Shown piece after piece: positions 1 through 10,238 of a stretch of DNA of 63,364 bases (positions are counted from its first letter, which is position 1; each line of letters starts with the position of its first letter). Under the pieces are notes generated by a model that was not told the origin of the DNA, did not search any database, and saw only the letters and a program-made list of their open reading frames with translations. The position numbers and the translations under genes were made by a program. The stretch is from Haplosporangium gracile (lineage: Eukaryota; Mortierellomycota; Mortierellomycetes; Mortierellales; Mortierellaceae): the NCBI GenBank assembly GCA_015499985.1, contig JAAAUF010000118.1:1-63364 (forward strand). Direction: 5' to 3'.

Positions 1-566
1 TGTTCAAGCTGGGGTCGACACGGACATCCGAGGTACCCATGGTCTTCTGGGCGAAGGCCTTGATGGCCTTGATGGCGTGGGGAGCACGCTTCTTGAAGGA
101 TCTGTGAGTGGTAAAATTCAGGAACAAAGAAAAATGGTGAGTGGTCAGAGTTCTAAATTCGAATAGAGGCAGCCCAGAGAAATTGGCAAATTGTGTCCAA
201 TTGTTGATGTACGTTTGCCGAATGAGACAGCCTTATCCGTAAACAGAAGGCATCCTGGATCCAAGCGTGTTCCTGACTTTGGTGTCAACCGTCAAAACTA
301 CGCCCCTGTCCAGCCGCCTGTCCTTCTCATCAAACGACAAGGACTCAGTCTCGCCAGAACTCAGTTCCTCCTCCAGATCATGTCCCAATCCTGGCTCTCT
401 CCACAGTTTCCTCGAACTCGAAGACTGAAACAAATCCGCGATAAAGCCAAGAAGTTAGTCATGATATTTACCTGCCGTGGACGTGCTTGTGCAAGTGAAT
501 AGTGTACTCACGAGCGACAACGTCGTGGATAGTAGAACGCTTGGTACCCTTGGATTCCTTGGCCAT
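1..566 (-). CDS. RPL31: 60S ribosomal protein L31 (eL31), partial at the left edge
   Basis: Cytosolic large-subunit ribosomal protein eL31, on the minus strand and cut by the window edge. Exon 1 (566-472) starts at the ATG at 566-564 and begins [20 protein letters not shown], followed by a stretch matching the YTIxxHKxxHG segment of the family. The intron (471-102, about 370 nt) starts GTAAAT and ends CAG. Exon 2 (101 to beyond base 1) reads [20 protein letters not shown], then [13 protein letters not shown], the strongly conserved FKKRAPxAxKxI and MGTxDVRxDxxLN blocks. The codon phase closes across the junction (AG|A gives Arg). The C-terminal part lies outside the window. The intron is long compared with the roughly 100-nt introns of most neighbours. 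Identification is by recalled family sequence. Confidence 0.93.
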
Positions 567-1266
567 TTTCTAAAAGATCAAATGGACGAGATGGTGAAGT
601 CGCAAGATGAGTTTAGGACCTCTGGTTTAAGTTTTTTCCATAGTTTTGGAGGTGATGCATAGATCATGTAGGAGTATGGAGGTTGTGTATGGTGGGGGTG
701 ATTGGGTTTGATTATGTTGCCGTTGAGTTTGTGATCCTCATGGCTGGTTGTGATCAACATCGTCAAATGCTGAAGTTTGATGAGTGTCGGTCGATCTACA
801 TTTCTGAGCAAATGCCGGTAGTCGCAGGTGGGGTTGTTGGGATGGTAGATGCTGGCATCCTTGAAAGATAACCACTGGCTGTTGTGATCGATGAATATCT
901 CCCGATGGATGGATGGTTCATATCACGGATATGAGTCGCGGGGTCGTACTGTAAAAATATGCTTTGCAATAGAGAGGGATCAAAACCAATTGTGCACTTG
1001 CGCTCTCAACATGTACTCGATTGAAATTTAAGGGGCTCGCTTCCAGTCCAACGGTTTAAATTGAGTTAACTTAGTTTACAGTTCTCTATCACTCACCCTA
1101 TCCTGGACCTTTCGTGATTGTTGTTACTCGCAAAGCAAGAAAGAAAATAAAAATGAAGTGAAAATTAGAGAGCTTGCAAAAGTTTTTATTAGAGTAGGGT
1201 AACTGAAGAAGACTAGTAAAATTTGCTTTCTTTATGAGGTGGGTCTCTACAACGGTGTCAGGATTA
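567..1266. other. Intergenic region between RPL31 and the acid phosphatase
   Basis: This 700-bp stretch holds the RPL31 upstream region and the acid phosphatase 3' flank. Short overlapping frames on both strands show no family motifs, and I see no RNA gene or repeat here. It must contain the RPL31 promoter, but no clear TATA box was recognised. Confidence 0.6.
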
Positions 1267-2325
1267 TTAGATCAGAGCAGCAAAGGCGCCGGCAACGACA
1301 GCAATGGCAAAAGCGGCCTTGGAAACAGTCTTAGAAGCAGCAGATTTCTTGCCGGTGGGAGTGGCACCAGGGCCAGCGGTGGTAGTAGGGGGAGGGGTTA
1401 AGAAGCCTGGAATGGTGTCGTTCAAGAGAGGTCCCACAGTAATGTTGTTGTTCTTGGCACCAGTAAGCTTGGCAACGTAGTCAAAGACGTTGTTGACAGT
1501 GGTGTTAGTGTCCTGGCGACCGAGGTTGCCCAAGTCCCAGTTGGACTCGATAGTCGAGAGGAGCGAGTAGTGAGTATAGAAGGTCGAGTCGGTGGTGTTC
1601 TTGATGGCCGCGACAGAATCTCCAAGGAGGAGAGCCAGAACCCTATTGGGGAGGGTGTAGGTCTCGGTCTCGTCAAAGGTGACAACGATCAAGGTGTTGT
1701 TGATGAAGGTCTTGTCGGTCAAGAGAGGCGTCAAGAAGCCCTTCAACCAAGCCGAGGCAACGGCGACGGTGCTGTTGTGGCCATCGTTGACCATGTTAGG
1801 GGTATAGAAGGCATAGTTGGGCATGTTGCCGGCGGCAAGATCGGCCTGGAGCTGGGTCGCAGGGACGACGTTGTTGCAGCGGGTGGCGTTATTGGCAATG
1901 CTGTCATAGATGATGAAGGGGTTGTGCTTGCGGAAGTACTTGCCGTTGCTCTGGAAGTCCTTGAAGCAAGGCGTGGGAGCATCCTCCTGGTAGGCTCTCC
2001 AGGTCAAACCCTTGGGCTCCAAAAGGTCGACAATGGTGGTGTAGTTCGAGGGGATGGCATGAATGTCATCGTCAGCCATGCCGAAGTAGTCTCCACCAGA
2101 GGCGGCAACGTAGTTGGGCTCGGAGGGATGGGTGACACCATAGTAGTTGTCCAGATGCACGGCATCGGGGAAGTAAGACATGAGGTTTGAGTCGGTGGCG
2201 GCCTTGTCATAGTCGGTGTTCTCGAGGAAGATGATAAAAATATGGTCAAAGGCCTTTCCTTTGACGGCGGCGGCAGCGGCGGCCGAAGCAACGACAGCAA
2301 GCGAAACAATGGACTTGAACAACAT
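1267..2325 (-). CDS. Secreted, probably GPI-anchored acid phosphatase (phosphoesterase family)
   Basis: A single-exon 352-residue protein of the phosphoesterase family PF04185 (fungal acid phosphatase / phospholipase C-like). It is likely to release phosphate from extracellular phosphomonoesters. Residues 1-17 form a signal peptide (MLFKSIVSLAVVASAAA). The early FDHIFIIFLENTDYD block carries the family's metal-binding E-N, and THPSEPNYVAASGGDYFG matches the conserved HPSxPNY(V/I)AxxxG core. Later come the YTPNMVNDGH and VVTFDETE blocks that supply further metal ligands. Many N-x-S/T sites suggest heavy glycosylation. The C-terminus is Thr/Pro-rich and ends in a hydrophobic tail of about 17 residues after KKSAASK, the layout of a GPI-attachment signal. 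It looks intact and of normal length. Substrate specificity cannot be read from sequence. Confidence 0.88.
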   Translation of the reverse strand: MLFKSIVSLAVVASAAAAAAVKGKAFDHIFIIFLENTDYDKAATDSNLMSYFPDAVHLDNYYGVTHPSEPNYVAASGGDYFGMADDDIHAIPSNYTTIVDLLEPKGLTWRAYQEDAPTPCFKDFQSNGKYFRKHNPFIIYDSIANNATRCNNVVPATQLQADLAAGNMPNYAFYTPNMVNDGHNSTVAVASAWLKGFLTPLLTDKTFINNTLIVVTFDETETYTLPNRVLALLLGDSVAAIKNTTDSTFYTHYSLLSTIESNWDLGNLGRQDTNTTVNNVFDYVAKLTGAKNNNITVGPLLNDTIPGFLTPPPTTTAGPGATPTGKKSAASKTVSKAAFAIAVVAGAFAALI

Positions 2326-3783
2326 GGCTTCTTGGGCGTGTGAGGGTAATGGACAGACTATGGAATGAGAGTGAGGGGTGAAGAATCGATGAACAGAGGC
2401 AAAGGACTTGATTATATAGTCGAACGAAGGATCGAAGAGAAAGGTAAATTATGGTTTAGAACAATAGCAGTAACGGTCAATGGATGCGTTTTTCCGGAAA
2501 ATACTACCTTAACAGGACGGCAGGTAAAAGGAGGAGTGGTGCGCGGTTTTTGAACCCCTCCAGTAAGTGATCACTCCAGAAACACATGCTGGCGCCCATC
2601 CTGCGAATGGCAATCGTTTTTCGGAGGGCGAGGCCAATGACAGACAGAGTATGTCCTTTTTTTTGTGTGCCCAGGGACAACTTTGTATACATGTATCGCG
2701 CCAGTTGCCGAACATAAAAGTGAAGTGAAGCACAACGTAAAAAAAAAAAAAAAAAACATTCGGCTTTTTCCGAAGTGGTACATTTACAGTACATCCTTGT
2801 GAGAACACAAATAAAAGGTCGCGATGCGGTGTCATCGCTTGTTGAAAAAATGACAAACAAGCAATGAGTGCTCTCATATTCTAGCTGTTTGGCTCTTGTT
2901 CGATCTCTTTGTCTGTGGACACTAAAATTGGGATTTCCATTTCGATCGCTTTTGGAAATATCTATGTGGTTGGACATGAAAGGTGGTGGAGGGAGACTGT
3001 CGTTCTTCTTTTTTCTTCTTCTTCTTCTTCTTCTTCTTCTTCAACACACGATTGCGCCAATGAACAACAAAAACCGTTACCAATGAACAAAAAACGCAGC
3101 CAACCAGTCCGCGCAAAGGAACCAAAAACGTTTCCTGCTCACAGGACCTCAATTTACCCAGGATAACAAGACAGCCAGATAAACAAAATAAAGTTGGGTA
3201 TGTCCCGTCCTCTTCTCTGGAACTGACCAATCAACTTGCTTGACCGGACCCATGTACCCCTGGGAACGAATGTGGTTGTGTGATTTGGTGTCTTGTTTCA
3301 CCCCGCTCTCTCGCTCTCTTTTTTTCTTCTTGTTGGCAAAGCTAAAATGAGGGTGAGTTGATAGCCAAGAATGTCCAACAGAACATGTTTATCCATTTTT
3401 GAAAGCGAGAAAAAGTTGCTCATAATGCCTCGCCTTGTCAGTGTGCATGTGTCAACCAATTCGGGCTGGAGATGAAAAAAAGGAGAGTAATGTTCTCATT
3501 GGCGTAAACAACACGTTTTCTTGCGCCAATGGACGAGAGGGGCAACCTCATGCAAAACTTGGTTTATCCTGGCAAGCCCACCTCCCCTCGGTCCGAAAAC
3601 TAAAATCCTTTCTTTCTCTTCACCAAAACGACATCCTCCTCTTCGATGTTGTTTTAAGAAACTTAATAAAAAGCAAGGACTACCTCGCTTATCAGATCCT
3701 TTTTTTTTGTTCTTGTCCCGTTACTTACGACCTCCCTCCTTCAACCACCTCCCACTTATCCAACACCTCAACATATCATTGTC
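2326..3783. other. Divergent intergenic region with homopolymer and TTC repeats
   Basis: This region separates the divergently transcribed acid phosphatase (minus) and multicopper oxidase (plus), so it should hold both promoters. It contains an A-run near 2740-2757, a (TTC)n tract near 3010-3042 and several short T-runs. The frames seen here (for example around 2504-2977) are low-complexity and lack family motifs. Confidence 0.55.
2411..2418 (-). promoter_or_regulatory. TATA box of the acid phosphatase gene
   Basis: On the minus strand this reads TATATAAT, about 90 nt upstream of the phosphatase ATG at 2325. This is a sensible distance for a fungal TATA box. No other candidate lies nearby. 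Confidence 0.5.
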
Positions 3784-5765
3784 ATGGAGAAACCAGAAAA
3801 GAAAAAGAATGCACTCCTCCGTCGCCCACTCATCTCCATTGCAGTCCTCCTCGTCGCAGTCCTGGCGCTTGTTCTCGGTCTCGTCTTAGGGCTTCGAGCA
3901 AGGCGCAACAATTACTCCAGTTTGGACTCGGGATCCGATTTTGCGGAGACCTGGAACCAGCCTTCGGAATTTCTTCTCAGCAAGAACTTTTCTATTACTC
4001 GGACACCTACAACCCGTTATTATGAATGGACCATCTCACAGCAGACCATTGCTCCTGATGGTCTTGAGCGATCCATGCTTCTCGTCAACGGTATGCACTT
4101 CTATTTTGATCATTTTCTCTAAATAGGATAAACAAGATATAAGTGCAATAGCTGACTAAGATTGGTATTTGACAATGCATGCGCAGGAATGTTCCCTGGT
4201 CCTTTGGTTGAGGCAAACACCGGCGACAGGATTGTGGTCAAGGTCACCAACAACATTGTGAACGGCACCGCCATTCATTGGCATGGCATGTTCCAAAATG
4301 GTAACTACAAGCAACATATTCCTGTGTTTTACTTTGTAATTATACATTTCAGACCTGGAATCTCCTTTTTTTTAACTCATAGGTCCCATCTTTTTTTATA
4401 CGTCTAGGAACTAACTGGATGGATGGTACTGTCGGTGTGACTCAATGTCCGATCCCTCCAGGCCAGAGTTTCACCTACAACTTCACGGTACCAAATCAAT
4501 GGGGCACCTATTGGTGGCATGCTCACGCTGCATCTCAGTACATCGATGGTCTCTATGGACCCCTAATCATCCACAGCCCGGAAGAGCCGCACCTGGCAGA
4601 GTATCAGGAGGATGTCATCATGATGATCGCCGACCATTATCATACCGATTCTGGCGCCCTCGTCTCCTGGTACCTCAGCCCCGAGAGTGAAGGAACCGAA
4701 CCCGTCCCCGACAGCGGTGTCATCAATGGTCGCGGCATGTTTGATTGCTCCGGAGATTCTCAGGCTCTCTTCCCTACCGGAAACAAGTGTAATAATGGCG
4801 CACCCATGCCCGTGTTTGACTTCAAGGCCGGGACCACCTATCGTGTCCGTATCATCAACTCTGGAGGCTTTGCCGATTTCCAGTTCTCGATCGATAATCA
4901 TAATCTGACGGTCATTGAAGCCGATGGAGTCGATATGCAACCCGTCCAGGTCCAGCGTCTTCCCATTCATGTCGCTCAGCGATACTCGGTCCTGGTCCAT
5001 GCCAACCAGGCTGTTGACAACTACTGGGTCCGAGCTCTGATGAACACCAACTGCTTCAACACCCCGAACCCAGCCCTGAACCCAAGTATCCAGGCCATCA
5101 TCCGCTATGAGGGTGCAACCAGCACACAGTCACCCAACTCTGTCGATTGGAGCTCCAGTGCCTGGGTTGCTGTATGTGTCGACTTGACGCTGGACATGCT
5201 CAAGCCTTACTTTCCGGTTCCTGTCCCGCCTGCAGATGCGAGCTACCACATTGACATTTCCTTCCAGACAATCAGTAATGACCACGTCAACATGGGATAC
5301 ATGAATCAAACCTCCTGGAGACCACTCATGAACGACTCGACACTCTTTCAGTCCCAACGAAACATCAGCACCTTTAACACCTCCTCTCAATGGGTGATCC
5401 CTCTGAATGCCACGAACGGAGTTCAACTGGTTCTAAACAACCTCGACGAAGGATCACATCCATTCCATTTCCATGGTCATGTGTTCCATGTCTTAGGATG
5501 GGGTCATGGAAATTACCAACCCGGAGTGACGCCGTTGGACTTGGTCAACCCCCTGCGTCGAGACACGATCACGATTCCGGCGTATGGATGGACGGTGGTT
5601 CGGTTTGTGAACGATAACCCAGGGTTGTGGGCCATGCACTGTCATATCTCGTGGCACTCTGAGAGTGGTCTTATGGTCCAGTTTGAGTCCTTACCCGACC
5701 GGATCAAGACCATGGATATCCCTGCCGATTTGAGGTCCATGTGTGCTGCATCCAACGCAATGTAA
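3784..5765 (+). CDS. Multicopper oxidase (laccase/ferroxidase type) with N-terminal membrane anchor
   Basis: A copper enzyme that couples one-electron oxidation of substrates (phenols or Fe2+) to reduction of O2 to water. There are three exons, 3784-4090, 4187-4300 and 4408-5765, joined by GT-AG introns of 96 and 107 nt. They close in frame to 592 residues. After the basic MEKPEKKKNALLRR stretch comes one hydrophobic segment (about residues 15-38), so it is probably a type II membrane protein with the enzyme outside. All four copper-binding blocks are present: HWHG, HAHA, HPFHFHGHVFHV and HCHISWHSESGL. The residue ten positions after the type-1 copper cysteine is Leu, as in medium-potential fungal enzymes. 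Fet3-type ferroxidases are usually anchored at the C-terminus, so the N-terminal anchor is unusual. No iron permease gene lies beside it, so ferroxidase versus laccase is open. Confidence 0.9.
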
Positions 5766-5918
5766 TAACAGCAAATGATACCAAATAAATTGAACGTTAC
5801 CAAGATAATTTCTTTTCATTTTCTTGCTATTTCAACCTCTCCTCCAACCCTCCCATACTCCTACACACACATACACACACACACACATCCCACACCCACC
5901 TACTCGACACTTTTGACG

Positions 5919-7359
5919 ATGAATACACTCGCGACCAAGACCAAGAAACTCACCTCCGAGTCGTCGCAACGTAACGCACAACCCGCTTCTTTGTTTTGAT
6001 CGATACTATACTGTCAGAACTCCACACTATGACCGCCTTGCTCACTCCAACGTATATGCGTTTTGGGCCACCCTATGAAAACTTTGAAATAGCGCAAGAC
6101 TCCATGAAGTCCAGCCACAAGTTCATCCCCAAGATCAAGTCCTCAAAGACAACTAAGGTCCACAAGAGCACCAAAATGACGACCGCCGTCCACGCCCAGA
6201 CCGACAAGAAAGGAAAGCTGGAACAAAAGGCAAAGTCGAAGAAAGACGCTACCAAGGCCAAGGCTGCGAAGAAAGAAGCCGGCGCTGCCACTAGCAAGTC
6301 CAAGTCCAAGGAATCGTCTTCTGCTTCTGCACCTGCCTCTGCTTCGACCTCTAACCCTGCCAAGAAGAAGAAGAAGAAGAATTCGACCAAGGGGGCTGCA
6401 GGTACCAAGGAGAGCGAGGGATCCAAAGCTTGCAAGAGAACGGTCTCTGAGGTTGAGGACAGTGATAAAGAGGATGAGTATGAGGATGAGGCCGAAGGTC
6501 GGCTGGGATACCACCGCCTGACCAAGATGTATGTATTCTCATCATCTGTGCGTGTTTTTCAGTACGTCAATTTTTGGGGGGGAACTGGTCAGTGAAGCTG
6601 ATCGGATCATCAACCCACTTTTGCTTCACATCACTTACGTCCTTAGTCGTCGTATCCAGAAAGGTAAAGCAGAGGAGGTCAACGCTCGACCCGCCCCCAA
6701 ACGCAAAGAGTCGGTTCACAACCCAGCCATCTGGAAGGTGATCTGCGGTGGATCAATTGCATCGTCGGACTCGTCAACTACAACCACAATGATCACGATG
6801 GACAAGGATGACAAGACTATGGACGAAACTGCAATAAAAGCCGCCATCATCGACTCCGTCACATCTGCTACGATCACCTCGGTAATGAAGGTAGCTCCTG
6901 CTACTGATACACCTCCCAGTGGTGTCGGCCTTCGTGTTATTGAAGAGGTCCGAGATGCTGTCGATCAGTTGTCGGTGTAAGTCGAGCAGCCTGTTCGTGA
7001 TTGAATGATTAATAACTTGAGATGTAAGAAAGGTAAGATATCTAAAAGAGCTTGTTTTATTTTACTTCCACCATTTTTGTACAGCCATGAAAACAATTTG
7101 TGGGATAGAACCGGAGACTTTAGGGCTACGGATCTCAGCAAAGATCAGGGCTCCGCCATCGCCACCGCCACCACGATCATCCCTCGTCACAAGGTGCGCT
7201 TTTCGCCTCCTTTTGTTTCAGATTACTCAACAGAAAAGCGCCCTACTTATTAGAGTTCCACGCGTCAAAAATCTTTGAACTCTCTGCTAGACCCTGGACA
7301 TTTTGAACAATGACGCGTTGGAGAAGGACTGGGCTGCCGCACGAGGAAAACTCGACTAG
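5919..7359 (+). CDS. Unknown Lys/Ser-rich protein, five exons
   Basis: I do not recognise this protein. Five exons (5919-5970, 6018-6528, 6647-6976, 7085-7193, 7291-7359) are separated by GT-AG introns of 47-118 nt and close without a stop to 356 residues. That exact closure across four junctions is the main evidence that it is real. The N-terminal half is very rich in Lys, Ala and Ser, including a run of Lys near position 130 and a basic K-x-K-rich tail typical of nuclear proteins. An acidic stretch (EDSDKEDEYEDEAEGR) follows, then YHRLTKIRRIQKGKAEEV and a segment ending NPAIWKVICGGS. The C-terminus is TLDILNNDALEKDWAAARG. A nuclear or chromatin role is only a composition-based guess. The first exon could be non-coding, with translation starting inside exon 2. 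Confidence 0.55.
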
Positions 7360-7667
7360 CTTGTGAAACAATTTTGGTGCCACGGGGACTCGGACTTGGA
7401 CACGGACCTGGGATGGCCGCCTCACCTGCACAATAGCAACATACAACAGACACACGCATACACAGACACGCAACAAATGAAATACGACTGAAGCCATTAC
7501 ACATTTTCACCTTCATACACATCTACAAGTAGTATACACAACAAAACATACACTAGCATTCAACCTGACAAATGTATCAACAACAACTGTAATTCAATAA
7601 AAAATAGCTAATGGTATCTATCTTTAATTGCCAACTGAGGGCATGGTCCTAGTACTCTGTTCTATGA
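7360..7667. other. Short convergent spacer
   Basis: This spacer separates the 3' ends of the plus-strand Lys/Ser-rich gene and the minus-strand Nudix gene. It contains a CA/AC-rich stretch near 7436-7490 and AATAAA-like sequence near 7597. I see no gene in it. Confidence 0.5.
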
Positions 7668-9530
7668 TTAAACAAATCTATGACAGCAAATAATAGGTGT
7701 GAGTGTTAACCCTGTTGGCGAATAGGAGGCGGGAGAAAGGGGAAATGGTAGTAGATCGTCGCAAAGAACTTACGCGGATGGCTTGGGTGGACGGTATATT
7801 TCTGCCGTGGCTTCTTTTGGAATCTCGATTACCTGTACCGGTCCTTCCTCTGTAATCCTTCGCAACACGCCTATAATCGAAATACAAGAGGGTGAAAAGA
7901 CACTATGTCAGGTACCAATGGGCAGACGTGGAGATAGGAGCGGACAAAAATACAAACATCAAGCATAACGCACATTCTCCTTCTCATGGAATACGTACCA
8001 TTGATAATAAAGGCAGTGAGCCCCCAGATAGTAATATCCTCCTCATCTACCTTCCAGACCGGGTACAAGAATTTCGAGTTCCGGAATGGGGTCATCGATC
8101 TCTTTTCAGGATTCATCAGATCCTGCAGTGGCACTGTAAAGACCTTCTGGACCTCATCCTTGTTAAACATGATCGAACTCAGATCCTCGATCGGTTCCTT
8201 GATATATCCGACAAATGGATGGACTTTCATGGTGCAGCCCTTGTTGGGTAAAGGTGCACATTCGCCCAGGACCTCGACCTTGTCTCGAGAAATGAAAATT
8301 TCTTCTTCCATTTCCCGAAGAGCAGTGTCAAGTATTGACACGTCGGTCGGGTCACGTTTGCCTCCTGGGAAACTACAAAAGAAAAAAAAGGAATAAGACG
8401 CGAAAAAGCGTAAGAATACAAACGGCCGGATCATCCACAACGACGCCCGAAGAACATATAAATCTGCGCGATGAGAGAAGGGGGTCTCATAGTAACAGAT
8501 GGAACCGCAGGCAGGCAGGCAGCCAGGCATGATACCAAAGCAACAGCTTTTTTTTTTCCTTCCTACTTATTTTTCCTGTTTCTTTTCTGTTTTTTTTTTC
8601 TTTCAGTGTCAAGAAGTTGCTTGTTGATCCGCTGATGACATGATCAATCCCGCAAGAGAATCCTGTTGTGTTTCTTGTACATGAACGTCGTATTCGTATT
8701 ACCTCACTTCCCCTCGATGGTTCCTCATGTGCGTCGCTCGGATGGTGAATAGAACGCTTGGCACCCCCTTGTATATGCAGAGCGGCTATTAGCATGGCCA
8801 AGATCGATGAGAGATCACGACAGATCGGAGAGAAAGAAAGAAAGAAAGAGTTAGCAAGAGAGTGAGCGAACAACATGTCAATGAAGGAATAAGCAAAAAA
8901 CGAGGGAGAGAAAAATAAATCAAGGACGGAGGAGCAACTAACACTATTTTTTCTTTCTCTTCGTACCATGAAAACGCCCGCCTGACGAACAGGGTCTTTC
9001 TTACAATGCATGAAATAGGTACTGGTATCATCCTTTTCCTCCAAACGCTGTCTGACCATGTTGAGGAAGGGCGCGTCTAGTTGGATGGGGTCCTTGGCTG
9101 TCCAAGTATTACCAATACTCGTTGGTCCCGCCGACTCAAGTGATGTCGTATCCTCTGTTGTAATCGTTCCTGTTTTTGCATGGGCAGTAGCAGCGGTAGC
9201 GCTTGACGAAAACTCTCTCGCATCCCCTAGCCGATCGGCAACAGCTGCTGTTGTAACAGGACTTCCTGTCGTCTGATGATGGAGTAGATGTGTGTGATGT
9301 CGTAATGTAGCACGGGGGCTGCTGGTGGTGCAGCGATGACAACGATGAGTCCATGACGATCCTACGGCTCGAGGGGCGGTGAGGCTGGAATGGGATCGTT
9401 TCAAGGTCTGCTGTGCTGCTGAGTGGACCATGGCCATGACCTTGCTCTTTGCTTCTGCTGCTCCAGCCGTTACTGCTACTCCTGCTGCTGTCAAATGCAT
9501 CTGTTTTATGTTGTGTGATTGCGTCTCCAA
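7668..9530 (-). CDS. Nudix hydrolase of the CoA diphosphatase type (NUDT7/NUDT8/Pcd1-like)
   Basis: Predicted to hydrolyse CoA or acyl-CoA to phosphopantetheine derivatives and 3',5'-ADP, for CoA turnover. Five minus-strand exons (9530-8967, 8785-8703, 8372-7999, 7870-7774, 7677-7668) with GT-AG introns close to 375 residues. Exon 2 reads PLCIYKGVPSVLFTIRATHM and joins to RNHRGEV|SFPGGKRDPTD. This is the CoA-Nudix signature (xxTxR, then R-x3-G-x3-FPGG), followed by the Nudix box ending ALREMEEE. The usual Gly after EE is Phe here (EEEIFI). The N-terminal 180 residues are long, Ser/Thr/Arg/His-rich and poor in acidic residues until about residue 100, resembling a mitochondrial targeting region, which would make it NUDT8-like. 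The start could be the Met at 9530 or one of the downstream Mets. The C-terminus ends YRPPKPSAFV, with no peroxisomal SKL signal. Confidence 0.85.
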
Positions 9531-9869
9531 AGGAGTCTATCGCTCGAACTGATGTGCACATGCGGTCGTCCATCAGTAAAAGCAGTCACCGTTTCAACGC
9601 CAATGGAACGTGCTCAGAACAGCCAGACATTGGGGACTTTCAGTTTTGGACAAGAATGATAGGACCTAGTAGCACCTCCTAAGAACATCCTACGATCCTA
9701 CGGCAACCTGCAACCCCTATGTTTCCCAACGCTATAACCAGAATCTAAGAATATCGAATATCTTCACGCGTTACTACATGCACTCACTCACATGTACAAT
9801 TTTTCATTTTTCAGTCTCTCCCACACTTTCCTACTCCGTTCAAAAAGTGGGACGAGCTCTCTTCCCATC

Positions 9870-9877
9870 TATATAAA
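9870..9877 (+). promoter_or_regulatory. TATA box of CAP gene copy 1, displaced by a MITE
   Basis: The sequence TATATAAA lies 362 bp upstream of the CAP copy-1 ATG at 10239. If the 260-bp MITE at 9951-10210 is removed, the distance is about 100 bp. The leader just downstream (CTCTAACTCAAAAACTC) resembles the leader of copy 2 (CTCTAATTCAAAGCTC at 12490), so this is the ancestral promoter region. Confidence 0.6.
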
Positions 9878-9950
9878 TCAGTCCTCTCCCCACAAAGAAC
9901 TCTAACTCAAAAACTCAACTTCTCTTTTCCTCTCCCCCCAAAACACCAAA

Positions 9951-10210
9951 TAGACACTTTGTGAAACTTTTGGAGGGTGTTCTAGATGTAGCAGAGTTTT
10001 CATTAACCATTTCTATAAGGACTTTTGTGACGGAAACTCTCTACAACAACTTTTGAGTGCTTGTAGAAAATTCTACATTTAACATTTGGTGCTTGTAGAG
10101 GGTATCCGTCACAAAAGTCCTTGTAGAAATGGTCAAGTTTTCTTTAAGCAAAAGTTAATGAAAACTCTGCTACATCTAGAACACCCTCCAAAAGTTTCAC
10201 AAAGTGTCTA
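9951..10210. mobile_element. 260-bp MITE with long perfect terminal inverted repeats
   Basis: The left end (9951-10007, starting TAGACACTTTGTGAAACTTT) is the exact reverse complement of the right end (10154-10210) over about 57 bp. A second inner arm, near 10009-10035 and 10108-10134, pairs with one mismatch. The whole element is therefore a nearly perfect foldback. It codes for nothing. Both outer edges are TA, compatible with a TA target duplication and a Tc1/mariner-type origin, but superfamily assignment is inference. It sits in the 5' leader of CAP copy 1, between the TATA box and the ATG. The long perfect arms suggest a recent insertion. Confidence 0.85.
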
Positions 10211-10238
10211 ATAACAAAACAAAACATACTCGTGCAAC

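Noticed and set aside
102..471. Box C-like TTGATGA within the RPL31 intron as a snoRNA
   Set aside because: No convincing box D at the right spacing and no terminal stem.
683..871. 62-residue plus-strand frame upstream of RPL31
   Set aside because: No domain, no supporting splice structure and placed in the promoter region.
1570..2190. 206-residue plus-strand frame opposite the acid phosphatase
   Set aside because: An antisense shadow of a well-supported gene, Gly/Val-rich from codon bias.
6073..6525. 150-residue minus-strand frame opposite the Lys/Ser-rich gene
   Set aside because: Antisense shadow of lysine/serine codon runs, with no motif.
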